In this document: one piece after another, positions 1 through 6,243 of the stretch
Numbering within the stretch: the first letter of the stretch is position 1
How the letters are laid out: the number at the start of each line of letters is the position of its first letter
Origin: Maricaulis sp963976135
GTDB taxonomy: Bacteria > Pseudomonadota > Alphaproteobacteria > Caulobacterales > Maricaulaceae
NCBI RefSeq assembly: GCF_963976135.1
Contig: NZ_CAXBKN010000026.1
Location: forward strand, 1 to 32,756
Direction of reading: 5' to 3'
DNA: 32,756 bases
Program-made: the position numbers and the translations under genes
Notes under the pieces: generated by a model
Told to the model about the DNA's origin: nothing
The model's input: the letters and a program-made list of their open reading frames with translations, nothing else
The model's database searches: none

Positions 1-488
1 GCTGCAACGCGCCCGAGGCCAGCGCTCCGGCCGCACCGGCCGCCGCACCAGCCGAAGCCACAGGCGAAGCCACCGCGCCGACCCTGTCGCGCAGCGTCTC
101 GGTCAATGCCGATGCCGCCACCGTCTGGGCCCTGATCGGCCCCTTCTGCTCGCTCGGCGACTGGCATCCCGTCGTCGGCAGCTGCACGATCGGCGATGAC
201 GGCCACCGCACCATTATCACCGCTGACGGCTCCGCCACCTTCATCGAGCGCGAAACCGCCCGCGATGACGCCGCCCACACCTATTCCTACGCCATTATCT
301 CCAGCCCGCTGCCCGTCGCCGGCTATGTCGCCAGCATCGCCGTCAACGAAACCGCCCCCGGCGTCTCGACCGTCACCTGGTCAAGCCATTACACCACCCC
401 GGACGGCATGGACGCCGCCGCCGCCGAAGCCCTGACCGGGATTTACGAAGCCGGTTTTGCCGGGATCAGCGCCAGCCTGGCGCAATAG
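1..488 (+). CDS. SRPBCC-domain protein, probable lipoprotein (3' part only)
   Basis: The reading frame is open from the window edge (first full codon at 3-5) to TAG at 486-488, about 161 residues. The first visible residue is Cys, followed by a linker of about 25 residues rich in Ala, Pro and Glu, then a compact domain beginning SRSVSVNADAATVWALIG. That opening is typical of the START/SRPBCC (polyketide cyclase, MxaD-like) ligand-binding fold, and the domain ends with the usual long C-terminal helix (GIYEAGFAGISASLAQ). The Cys followed by a flexible linker suggests that the lipobox cysteine sits exactly at the window edge, so a periplasmic or outer-membrane lipoprotein is likely. The bases before it are missing, so the signal peptide cannot be confirmed. 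The ligand is unknown. Confidence 0.7.
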   Translation, partial: CNAPEASAPAAPAAAPAEATGEATAPTLSRSVSVNADAATVWALIGPFCSLGDWHPVVGSCTIGDDGHRTIITADGSATFIERETARDDAAHTYSYAIISSPLPVAGYVASIAVNETAPGVSTVTWSSHYTTPDGMDAAAAEALTGIYEAGFAGISASLAQ

Positions 489-517
489 GGCGCGCCGCGT
501 CTCGCAAAGCCCTCACC

Positions 518-681
518 CCCTTGTCATCCCGGCCGGATGCCCCGCGCATGCGGGGCGCAGAGCCGGGACCTGTCCGTGAATCCAGCTGGAAGAGCGGGTA
601 GATCCCGGATCTACGCCCGGATCGCTACGCGTCCGGGCATCCGCCTGCCCTCGCGGATGCGAGGGTCCGGGATGACAAGGG
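518..681. repeat. REP-like element bounded by 15-bp perfect inverted repeats
   Basis: The ends cccttgtcatcccgg (518-532) and ccgggatgacaaggg (667-681) are exact reverse complements. Smaller palindromes lie inside, such as ccccgc-gcat-gcgggg near 541-556. Elements with gtcatcccgg-type ends are common between genes in this group of bacteria. Nothing suggests that it encodes protein. Confidence 0.7.
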
Positions 682-751
682 TTTGTTGGTTTTGCTGCCG
701 GGTGGCGACGCGCTTCGAACAAGCGCCACCCCAAGAACCCAACACCAACTT

Positions 752-833
752 CCCCCGGATTTATTCCGGGGCCTGCCAACAGAAATCGAGCTATCTCAAC
801 CAGCTCAGGCAGACCCCGGAACAAGCCCGGGGG
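752..833. repeat. Second inverted-repeat element, imperfect arms
   Basis: A left arm starting with cccccgg (from 752) and a right arm ending in ccggggg (to 833) are imperfect reverse complements over about 25 bp. The similarity continues outward into caa/ttg-rich flanks. It looks like a diverged palindromic intergenic repeat of a different family from the neighbour at 518-681. Confidence 0.55.
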
Positions 834-903
834 AATGATTTGTTGTGATCTGGATGGGAGAGCAAAGCGCCACACCCCACCCCAAAACCCATGCCGAGAT
901 CCC

Positions 904-985
904 GCCACCGGGGTTCAGCGCCGTCAAGGCCGCCTTCGGCGCCGCTTCGCAGGCATGCGCCTTGACGGCGCTGAACCCCGGTGGC
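904..985. repeat. 27-bp perfect inverted repeat with 28-nt loop
   Basis: The arms at 904-930 and 959-985 are exact reverse complements over 27 bp, containing the core ttcagcgccgtcaaggc. The loop (931-958) is itself GC-rich with a cgccttcggcg hairpin. Perfect arms of this length imply recent origin or active maintenance. No U-tract follows either arm, so it is not an ordinary terminator. Confidence 0.8.
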
Positions 986-1021
986 CCACTGGCTGGCAAG
1001 GGATTTGGGGAATGCCGAAAC

Positions 1022-1051
1022 CGGAGACGGCAGACTACGCTGCCGCCTCCG
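1022..1051 (-). terminator. Hairpin just after the WYL gene, possible terminator
   Basis: Arms cggag-a-cggcag (1022-1033) and ctgccg-c-ctccg (1040-1051) pair with one internal mismatch around a 6-nt loop, 10 bp past the stop codon of the minus-strand WYL gene. Only a short T stretch follows on that strand, so intrinsic termination is plausible but weak. Confidence 0.4.
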
Positions 1052-1061
1052 ATTGTCGGTC

Positions 1062-1358
1062 CTACACTTCGGCGATAATGCCGCCGACCATGACGGAGTC
1101 ACTGGTCTTGTATCCTGACCTCGGTCCGTCAAAACTCCCGCTGGTCGATGGCACTCCGCCAATTCGATCCACGTGCATAAGCTTCCACCCTGCGGATTCA
1201 CCGGATGCGCTGACACCGCTCACTTGGTACGCGCGGAGGAGCAATCGACCATCCCTCCCACGACCCAGGGTATGGGGCTCAATCACCCGGCGCCCCAACG
1301 AGTATTGAATCTCTAGGCGATTTTGACGCTGAATCGCGTCCTTCAGAATGCTGACCAT
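1062..1358 (-). CDS. Stand-alone WYL-domain protein
   Basis: This is a 98-residue protein with the layout of a WYL domain: an N-terminal helix, then RLEIQYSLGRRVIEPHTLG, then DGRLLLRAYQVSG, then GWKLMHVDRIG. WYL domains bind nucleotides or nucleic acid ligands and act as sensors in bacterial transcription factors, often next to phage-defence genes. No helix-turn-helix is present, so it cannot bind DNA by the usual route. It may work with a partner or act as a ligand-sensing subunit. The ATG at 1358 has AGGAGG 6 bp upstream (1365-1370) and is preferred to the adjacent GTG at 1361. It is read in the same direction as the OLD-like gene, 316 bp downstream of it. Domain call fairly sure; function unknown. 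Confidence 0.75.
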   Translation of the reverse strand: MVSILKDAIQRQNRLEIQYSLGRRVIEPHTLGRGRDGRLLLRAYQVSGVSASGESAGWKLMHVDRIGGVPSTSGSFDGPRSGYKTSDSVMVGGIIAEV

Positions 1359-1473
1359 CACAGGCCTCCTGTTGAAGGGGCCCTTATTGACATTCTGCTC
1401 GAACGCCGGAAATTTGGCGCTTGCTACGGTGCGAACCCTGCGTTGGCCCCTATTGGGTTGCAGGAGCGCATAA

Positions 1474-1494
1474 ATGAGCCGTCGAGGGGCCTAA
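1474..1494 (+). CDS. Six-codon micro-ORF overlapping a terminator (speculative)
   Basis: ATG at 1474 has AGGAG 7 nt upstream (1462-1466) and would encode MSRRGA, with TAA in the loop of the terminator at 1479-1512. The layout resembles a leader peptide. However, no plus-strand gene follows before 4252, so a leader role has no evident target and chance is possible. Confidence 0.2.
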   Translation: MSRRGA

Positions 1495-1512
1495 TCCCTC
1501 GACGGTTTTTTT
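1479..1512 (+). terminator. Strong intrinsic terminator, plus strand
   Basis: A 10-bp perfect stem, ccgtcgaggg (1479-1488) with ccctcgacgg (1496-1505), a 7-nt loop and a run of seven T (1506-1512) form a textbook Rho-independent terminator. No protein gene precedes it on this strand. It therefore implies a short non-coding transcript starting within about 1380-1440, or it is a relic. Confidence 0.75.
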
Positions 1513-1564
1513 CATGCGCCGTCGATTCGATATTGGGACAGATTCCCTCATCAGAGTCCAGACC

Positions 1565-1624
1565 GACGCTATATCTAGCGTGAAATTGTCAAAAATTCAT
1601 AAGTGTGACGCTATATATCGTGTG
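1565..1624. promoter_or_regulatory. Two similar near-palindromes 42 bp apart, operator-like
   Basis: Both 1565-1582 and 1607-1624 begin gacgctatat. The first is an exact palindrome, acgcta-tatc-tagcgt (1566-1581). The second keeps the left half and a degenerate right half. Their 42-bp spacing is four helical turns, which puts both on one DNA face, as in cooperative repressor sites. They lie in the AT-rich gap between the OLD-like and WYL genes. The binding protein is unknown. Confidence 0.4.
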
Positions 1625-1630
1625 TCCAAG

Positions 1631-1679
1631 ATTAGCTGTTGGTGACTAATTGTAGTCACTCAACGGTACTAGGGCTAAT
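1631..1679. repeat. Nested hairpin at the 3' end of the OLD-like gene
   Basis: Arms gttg-gtgact (1638-1647) and agtcac-t-caac (1654-1664) pair around a 6-nt loop. Outer arms attagc (1631-1636) and gctaat (1674-1679) extend the symmetry to the stop codon at 1675-1677. It may be the 3' hairpin of the minus-strand mRNA; no T-tract follows, so classic termination is not shown. Confidence 0.45.
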
Positions 1680-3498
1680 CTGGAGCGAGCTTCGCGACCA
1701 AACCATCAAGCACGGCTAGGGTCGACGCCAATCCCTCAGCCAATTCCTCGTCACGCTTTTCAATAATTTGATTCAACCAGAGTACCTTAGCATCCTCCTG
1801 AACCTCATTCTGAGCAACGAGCGCCCAAGGCTGCTCAAAGACCCCATGGCCCCCGCCTCCTCTGACGAGTTGATTTACGAGAGCGGGCGACATGATTGCT
1901 CCAATGTCGCGAGGCTTCAACCAGCCGTGCCCATCCGCCTCTTCCCACCAGGCGATTGGGTACAACTCTTCGAGGGCGATTGGGATGGCCACACCCGCAT
2001 CGTGCGCTGCGATCAGATGATCTGGGACTGGTAGCAGCTCCAAGAACGCTGTCTTTTCGCCCTTTAAATGGCCATTCGCTGCCGCCAACGCTGTCCTGCC
2101 GGCATCATCCCGGTCAAGGATTCCGCCAACCGGCACACGGCTCCTTCTGGGCAGGTTTCGCTGCTTATAGCACCACGCCATAACTTGATGTTGCACGTAA
2201 GTCGCGCCCGCTCTGACGGGAGGTTCTGGCAAAAATACCCGCTCTTGAAGGTCTGGCCGCAGACGCTCAAATACTGCCTGGAGCAACCGATACTCAGTGA
2301 TGCCCTCTACAAAGAAAGTCGGCAACCCTCGCACATCTTGCTCATCGATCTGCCGACAAAGATCTGCATTCTGTTCCTGAACACGCTCAATTTCTTCATT
2401 CGCCGCGGCAAGGTAGGGCGCCACGAGAGACATAACCCCCATTCTCCCTCCCAAGTCACTCGGCTCGCTTTCAATGCGTGTTCCTATCTCATGAGCCGGG
2501 TAGTCCACAAAATGGGTGCTGCCGAGCTCAGGGGAATCGATTGCCGCATTGAAGAACACGGGCGAATGGGTTGTCACTATTATCTGGGTGAGGTCGCCCT
2601 CCGCGATTTCCAAAAATTGTTGCGCCAACTGTCCGGCTCTCAAAATTTCCAGATTGTTTTCAGGTTCTTCATAAGCCCAAATAAAGGTATGAGAGGGGCC
2701 ACCCTTCCCATAGATCGTCTTCCTCTGATCGGCGATAAATTTCAATATCAAAGGAATATATCGCCCTTTGATTCCGTCCCCACGATAGTCAAGGGATATC
2801 CCGCCTTCACCACTTCGAAAATCGAGACGTTCGAACACACCACTCAAATCGGTAGGAAGAGTCAGGCTAGTATCGTCCCCCAAAGACTCCTTAACGCTCG
2901 TGACTAGGTCGAGAACGTGTGCTCCGATCGCGGCTTGGAACTCTTCACTAGACTCTCTTACGGTCTTTTCAGCGACCTCCGCGATAACTCCGTAGATCCG
3001 CCCACGAAGTCCGCTGAAAAAGTCAGCGCTTCTCACGGCCGGAACATACTCAAAATTCAATCTTCTCAGAAGCGTATGCACCATAGATCGCCCCGGAATT
3101 TCCACCTCTAGATAGCGAATTTTCCCTCGGGCAGAACGGGACTCCCGCAACCCAACGTATTCACGATCATCGACCAAGCCATCGAAGCGCCAACGCTTCG
3201 TCCAGCGAATTCTCTGTCCGTTTGTCCGATGGTAATTTGCGGGTAACTCAAGTTCGATCTGAACGAAAATTTCTTGAGCTTTCTTTGCTGTCCCAGCCTC
3301 AAACCGATTGTAGTCATTCTGAAAATTTAGGGGTTCGTTTGGCGTTGTCTCATCATTGAAGAAGAGATTTAGTGCTCGCAATATGTTTGATTTTCCGACG
3401 TCATTGTCCCCAACTAGAACGCTATAGTCGGTGAAATCGCATGTTAATCGACGGATTGATCGAAAGTTGCGTATTTCAATTTTTCTGATCCGTGGCAT
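1675..3498 (-). CDS. OLD-family AAA ATPase/TOPRIM nuclease, probable phage defence
   Basis: This is a 607-residue protein with two parts. The N-terminal ABC/SMC-like ATPase starts IRKIEIRNFRSIRRLTCDF and has Walker A GDNDVGKS (30-37), Walker B FIWAYEEPE (272-280) and the H-loop TTHSP (309-313). The C-terminal part carries TOPRIM signatures: FFVEGITE (395-402, acidic E398) and GGILDRDDAGR (458-468, with the DxD pair). This order is that of OLD-type nucleases (P2 Old, GajA of Gabija, the effector of retron Eco8), which nick or cut DNA. No UvrD-like GajB or reverse transcriptase lies nearby, so a single-gene (class 1 OLD-like) system is the simplest reading. The gene is visibly AT-richer than its neighbours, which suggests transfer. 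ATG at 3498 is preceded by only a weak GGGAC ribosome site. Family confident; phage defence is inferred. Confidence 0.85.
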   Translation of the reverse strand: MPRIRKIEIRNFRSIRRLTCDFTDYSVLVGDNDVGKSNILRALNLFFNDETTPNEPLNFQNDYNRFEAGTAKKAQEIFVQIELELPANYHRTNGQRIRWTKRWRFDGLVDDREYVGLRESRSARGKIRYLEVEIPGRSMVHTLLRRLNFEYVPAVRSADFFSGLRGRIYGVIAEVAEKTVRESSEEFQAAIGAHVLDLVTSVKESLGDDTSLTLPTDLSGVFERLDFRSGEGGISLDYRGDGIKGRYIPLILKFIADQRKTIYGKGGPSHTFIWAYEEPENNLEILRAGQLAQQFLEIAEGDLTQIIVTTHSPVFFNAAIDSPELGSTHFVDYPAHEIGTRIESEPSDLGGRMGVMSLVAPYLAAANEEIERVQEQNADLCRQIDEQDVRGLPTFFVEGITEYRLLQAVFERLRPDLQERVFLPEPPVRAGATYVQHQVMAWCYKQRNLPRRSRVPVGGILDRDDAGRTALAAANGHLKGEKTAFLELLPVPDHLIAAHDAGVAIPIALEELYPIAWWEEADGHGWLKPRDIGAIMSPALVNQLVRGGGGHGVFEQPWALVAQNEVQEDAKVLWLNQIIEKRDEELAEGLASTLAVLDGLVAKLAPD

Positions 3499-3707
3499 CG
3501 CCGTCCCATGTCACTAGTGCTTCAATGTCGATTTCTCGCCAAGATGGTTCCGACGCTAAACTCAACCGAGTGGGGTATGACTTGGGGAGGTTGCTCAAAG
3601 AATGTCAATAGGCGACGAGGCTCCAACTTTGAACCGGAGAATAAATTTGGTCGGCTCCAAGAGGTGAGCATTTATAATCACATAACAACAGACAGGCATT
3701 CTCCCCC

Positions 3708-4151
3708 TCACCGCGCAAATATCCCCCCCTCATCCCGAAAGCACTTGAACTCCAGCGCATTCCCCGCCGGATCGCGCAGGAAGAACGTCCCCTGCTCGCC
3801 CGGCTCGCCCTTGAAGCGCACATAGGGCTCGATGATGAAACCCACCCCCGCGGCCCGGAAGCGTTCGGCAAGCGCTTCCCAGTCATCCCAGGCCATCAGC
3901 AGGCCGAAATGGCGCACCGGGACGGCCTTGCCGTCGACGCCGCCGGTGGCGACGGCCTGGCATTCCTCGGGGGCGAGGTGGGCGACGATCTGGTGGCCGT
4001 AGAAGTTGAAATCGACCCAGTTCTCGCTCGAGCGGCCCTCGGGGCAGCCCATCAGCTTGCCATAGAAGGCGCGGGCCGCTTCCAGGCTGTCGACGGGGAA
4101 GGCGAGGTGGAAGCGGGGGCGGGTCTGGGCTGGCGGGGCGGGCTGGGTCAT
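3708..4151 (-). CDS. VOC (glyoxalase/bleomycin-resistance fold) protein
   Basis: This is a 147-residue protein with two beta-alpha-beta-beta-beta modules of the vicinal oxygen chelate fold. The first module opens FHLAFPVDSLEAARAFYGKLMG, and the second spans VRHFGLLMAW to GTFFLRDPAGNALEFK. The final LRDPAGNALEFK and the His/Glu residues in RFHLAF, VRHFG and ALEFK are the usual metal-ligand positions. Relatives are often annotated as glyoxalase or dioxygenase-like proteins, but the substrate cannot be named. ATG at 4151 is chosen over one at 4178 because GAAAGG lies 7 nt upstream. It is divergent from hslU, with a 100-bp gap. Confidence 0.8.
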   Translation of the reverse strand: MTQPAPPAQTRPRFHLAFPVDSLEAARAFYGKLMGCPEGRSSENWVDFNFYGHQIVAHLAPEECQAVATGGVDGKAVPVRHFGLLMAWDDWEALAERFRAAGVGFIIEPYVRFKGEPGEQGTFFLRDPAGNALEFKCFRDEGGIFAR

Positions 4152-4251
4152 GGTGATGCCTTTCAGCACTGGTTTCATCGCACGGGCCTGACTACATAAC
4201 GGGGGACACCCACCGCATCACCGCCCGGCCTTCAGCATTGTGAACCCGATC

Positions 4252-5556
4252 ATGACCGAATTCACCCCCCGCGAAATCGTCTCCGAGCTCGACCGGCATA
4301 TTGTCGGCCAGGGCGATGCCAAGAAGGCGGTCGCGATCGCGCTGCGCAATCGCTGGCGCCGGCGTCAGCTCGAGGCGGGGCTGCGCGAAGAGGTGATGCC
4401 GAAGAATATATTGATGATCGGGCCCACCGGCGTCGGCAAGACCGAGATCTCGCGCCGGCTTGCCAGGCTGGCCGGAGCACCCTTCATAAAAGTCGAGGCG
4501 ACCAAGTTTACCGAGGTCGGCTATGTCGGCCGCGATGTCGACCAGATCGCCCGCGATCTGGTGGAGGTCGCCATCACCCTGGTGCGCGAGAGCCGCCGCG
4601 AGGCGGTCAAGGCCCAGGCCGAAAGCCAGGCCGAGGAACGCGTGGTCGATGCGTTAGTGGGTCCAGGAGCCAGTCCTGCTACTCGCGAGAGCTTTCGCAA
4701 GCGTTTGCGCAATGGCGAGCTCGACGACAAGGATGTCGAGATCGAGCTGAATGATGCCGGCGGCATGCCGATGATGGATATTCCCGGCATGCCCGGTGGC
4801 GGCGCCGGCGTGATCAATCTCGGCGATATTCTCGGCAAGGGGTTCGGCAAGAAAAAGAAAACCGTGCGCATGAAGGTCAAGGAGGCCTATGAGCCGCTGC
4901 TGGCCGAGGAAGCCGACAAACTGCTCGACGATGCCGCCATCACCGCCGATGCCATCAAGCTGGCCGAGGAGGACGGCATCGTCTTTCTCGACGAGATCGA
5001 CAAGATTGTCGGCCGTTCCGATGCCCGCGGCGCCGACGTCTCCCGCGAGGGCGTGCAGCGCGATCTCCTGCCGCTGATCGAGGGCACGTCGGTGACGACC
5101 AAGCATGGCGTCATCAAGACCGATCATATCCTCTTCATCGCCTCGGGCGCCTTCCACCTGGCCAAGCCGTCGGACATGCTGCCCGAACTGCAGGGCCGGC
5201 TGCCGATCCGCGTCGAATTGCAGGCGCTCAGCGAAGCCGATCTCAAACGCATATTGACCGAGCCGGAAGCCAGCCTGATCACGCAATATGTCGCGCTGAT
5301 GGGGACAGAGGGCGTCACGCTCGATTTCACCGATGAGGCGATCGACGCGCTGGCTTCGCTGGCGCACGAGGTCAATGCCTCGGTCGAGAATATCGGTGCC
5401 CGGCGTTTGCAGACGGTGATGGAAAAACTGGTCGAGGAGATTTCCTTCACCGCGTCGGACCGCGATGGCGAGACGATCACGATCGACGCCGATTACGTCG
5501 CGGAGCATGTCGGCAATCTGGCGAAGAATGTCGATTTGTCGAAATTCATTCTGTAA
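4252..5556 (+). CDS. hslU: ATP-dependent protease ATPase subunit HslU
   Basis: HslU is the AAA+ unfoldase that feeds proteins to the HslV peptidase in the cytoplasm. The 434-residue product has the family's full length. It begins TPREIVSELDRHIVGQ and has Walker A GPTGVGKT (57-64), the inserted I-domain (roughly 110-240), Walker B GIVFLDEID, and the sensor/arginine region around GRLPIRVEL. The C-terminal LSKFIL is the tail that docks into HslV pockets. ATG at 4252 fits the family start better than GTG at 4240. In most relatives hslV lies directly upstream. Here the upstream neighbour is a divergent VOC gene and no hslV is in the window. Confidence 0.97.
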   Translation: MTEFTPREIVSELDRHIVGQGDAKKAVAIALRNRWRRRQLEAGLREEVMPKNILMIGPTGVGKTEISRRLARLAGAPFIKVEATKFTEVGYVGRDVDQIARDLVEVAITLVRESRREAVKAQAESQAEERVVDALVGPGASPATRESFRKRLRNGELDDKDVEIELNDAGGMPMMDIPGMPGGGAGVINLGDILGKGFGKKKKTVRMKVKEAYEPLLAEEADKLLDDAAITADAIKLAEEDGIVFLDEIDKIVGRSDARGADVSREGVQRDLLPLIEGTSVTTKHGVIKTDHILFIASGAFHLAKPSDMLPELQGRLPIRVELQALSEADLKRILTEPEASLITQYVALMGTEGVTLDFTDEAIDALASLAHEVNASVENIGARRLQTVMEKLVEEISFTASDRDGETITIDADYVAEHVGNLAKNVDLSKFIL

Positions 5557-5661
5557 TCCCGACCACTCGTACGGGCGGGCATCACGAGCGGATGATGCGG
5601 GACAGATCCGGTCCGAACCCGGCGTAGACAGGGGATGATCCGGGCGACACCCGGGCGCAGT

Positions 5662-6240
5662 CTATTTCACCGGCCTCACCCGCCGCATGGTGACGTAAAA
5701 AGCGCCGCCGCCGCCATGGCGCATATGCGCGATCGCATACCCTGACACCCACTGACGAAATTCCGGATTACCCAGCCATTCCGGTAGTTTGCGCCTGAGC
5801 ACACCGGGCTCGTCATGATGCTCCCAGGGCTCGCTCTCGCGTTCGCGCGCCTTGAGCCCCTTGCCGGTGATCACCAGCACCGTCCTGTAGCCGTCGCGAT
5901 ACGCCATCGACAGGAAATTCCGCAGGGTTCTCAATGCCATATCCTGCGTCAGCCCATGCAGGTCAACGCGCCCGTCAATCTCCAGCCGCCCCCGCCGCAC
6001 CCGTTTCTCGCCGCCGCGATCGACCGGCAGGGGCGGGTGTTTCGGCTTCGTATGCGGGTGGGGAAAATGGCTGTTCCTGAGTGACATCTTGCTGTCAGGC
6101 ACGGGTTTTTCCGGTGTCGGTTCAACAGCTTCCGGATCGTCGAGCCTGTCCATCCGCTCCGGCGAAATCGGCTTTACCGAGCCGGCCACCTTGCGCCAGA
6201 TCGCTTTTTCCTCCGGCCGCAGGGATCGTTTGCGCGCCAT
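5662..6240 (-). CDS. Smr/MutS2-domain protein
   Basis: This is a 192-residue protein with a charged, unstructured N-terminal half and a C-terminal Smr domain. The domain shows VDLHGLTQD (about 92-100), VLVITGKG (121-128) and the glycine-rich HGGGGAFYV near the end. Smr domains nick DNA or cleave RNA; the exact target of these small bacterial proteins is not settled. It is the last gene of a three-gene minus-strand set, starting 3 bp after the mltA stop codon. Convergent with hslU; no clear terminator is seen in the 105-bp gap. Confidence 0.9.
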   Translation of the reverse strand: MARKRSLRPEEKAIWRKVAGSVKPISPERMDRLDDPEAVEPTPEKPVPDSKMSLRNSHFPHPHTKPKHPPLPVDRGGEKRVRRGRLEIDGRVDLHGLTQDMALRTLRNFLSMAYRDGYRTVLVITGKGLKARERESEPWEHHDEPGVLRRKLPEWLGNPEFRQWVSGYAIAHMRHGGGGAFYVTMRRVRPVK

Positions 6241-6243
6241 CGA

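Larger units (their letters stand above)
489..1061. other. Gene-free stretch made of inverted repeats
   Basis: No convincing gene lies here. The open frames on both strands are Pro/Arg-rich products of repeat DNA and have no recognisable domain. The stretch contains successive inverted repeats, listed separately (518-681, 752-833, 904-985). A smaller hairpin has arms gggtggcg (700-707) and cgccaccc (724-731). It is typical of the REP/MITE-like intergenic DNA of GC-rich alphaproteobacteria. Confidence 0.6.

Noticed and set aside
791..1308. Long open frames on both strands across 791-1308
   Set aside because: They span the perfect inverted repeat and so show mirrored peptides (such as GVQRRQG), a sign of repeat DNA. 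Only the WYL frame (1062-1358) has a real domain.
2068..2907. 279-residue plus-strand frame opposite the OLD-like gene
   Set aside because: The minus-strand protein has clear ATPase and TOPRIM motifs; this frame has none.
3603..3608. TTGACA on the minus strand upstream of the OLD-like gene
   Set aside because: No acceptable -10 hexamer at 16-18 bp, so a promoter is not supported.
1675..3707. Retron or Gabija system
   Set aside because: No reverse transcriptase or UvrD-like helicase gene is present on either side; only the OLD-like component is there.
4654..5508. 284-residue minus-strand frame opposite hslU
   Set aside because: It is the antisense shadow of a clearly conserved gene; it has no domain and no ribosome site.
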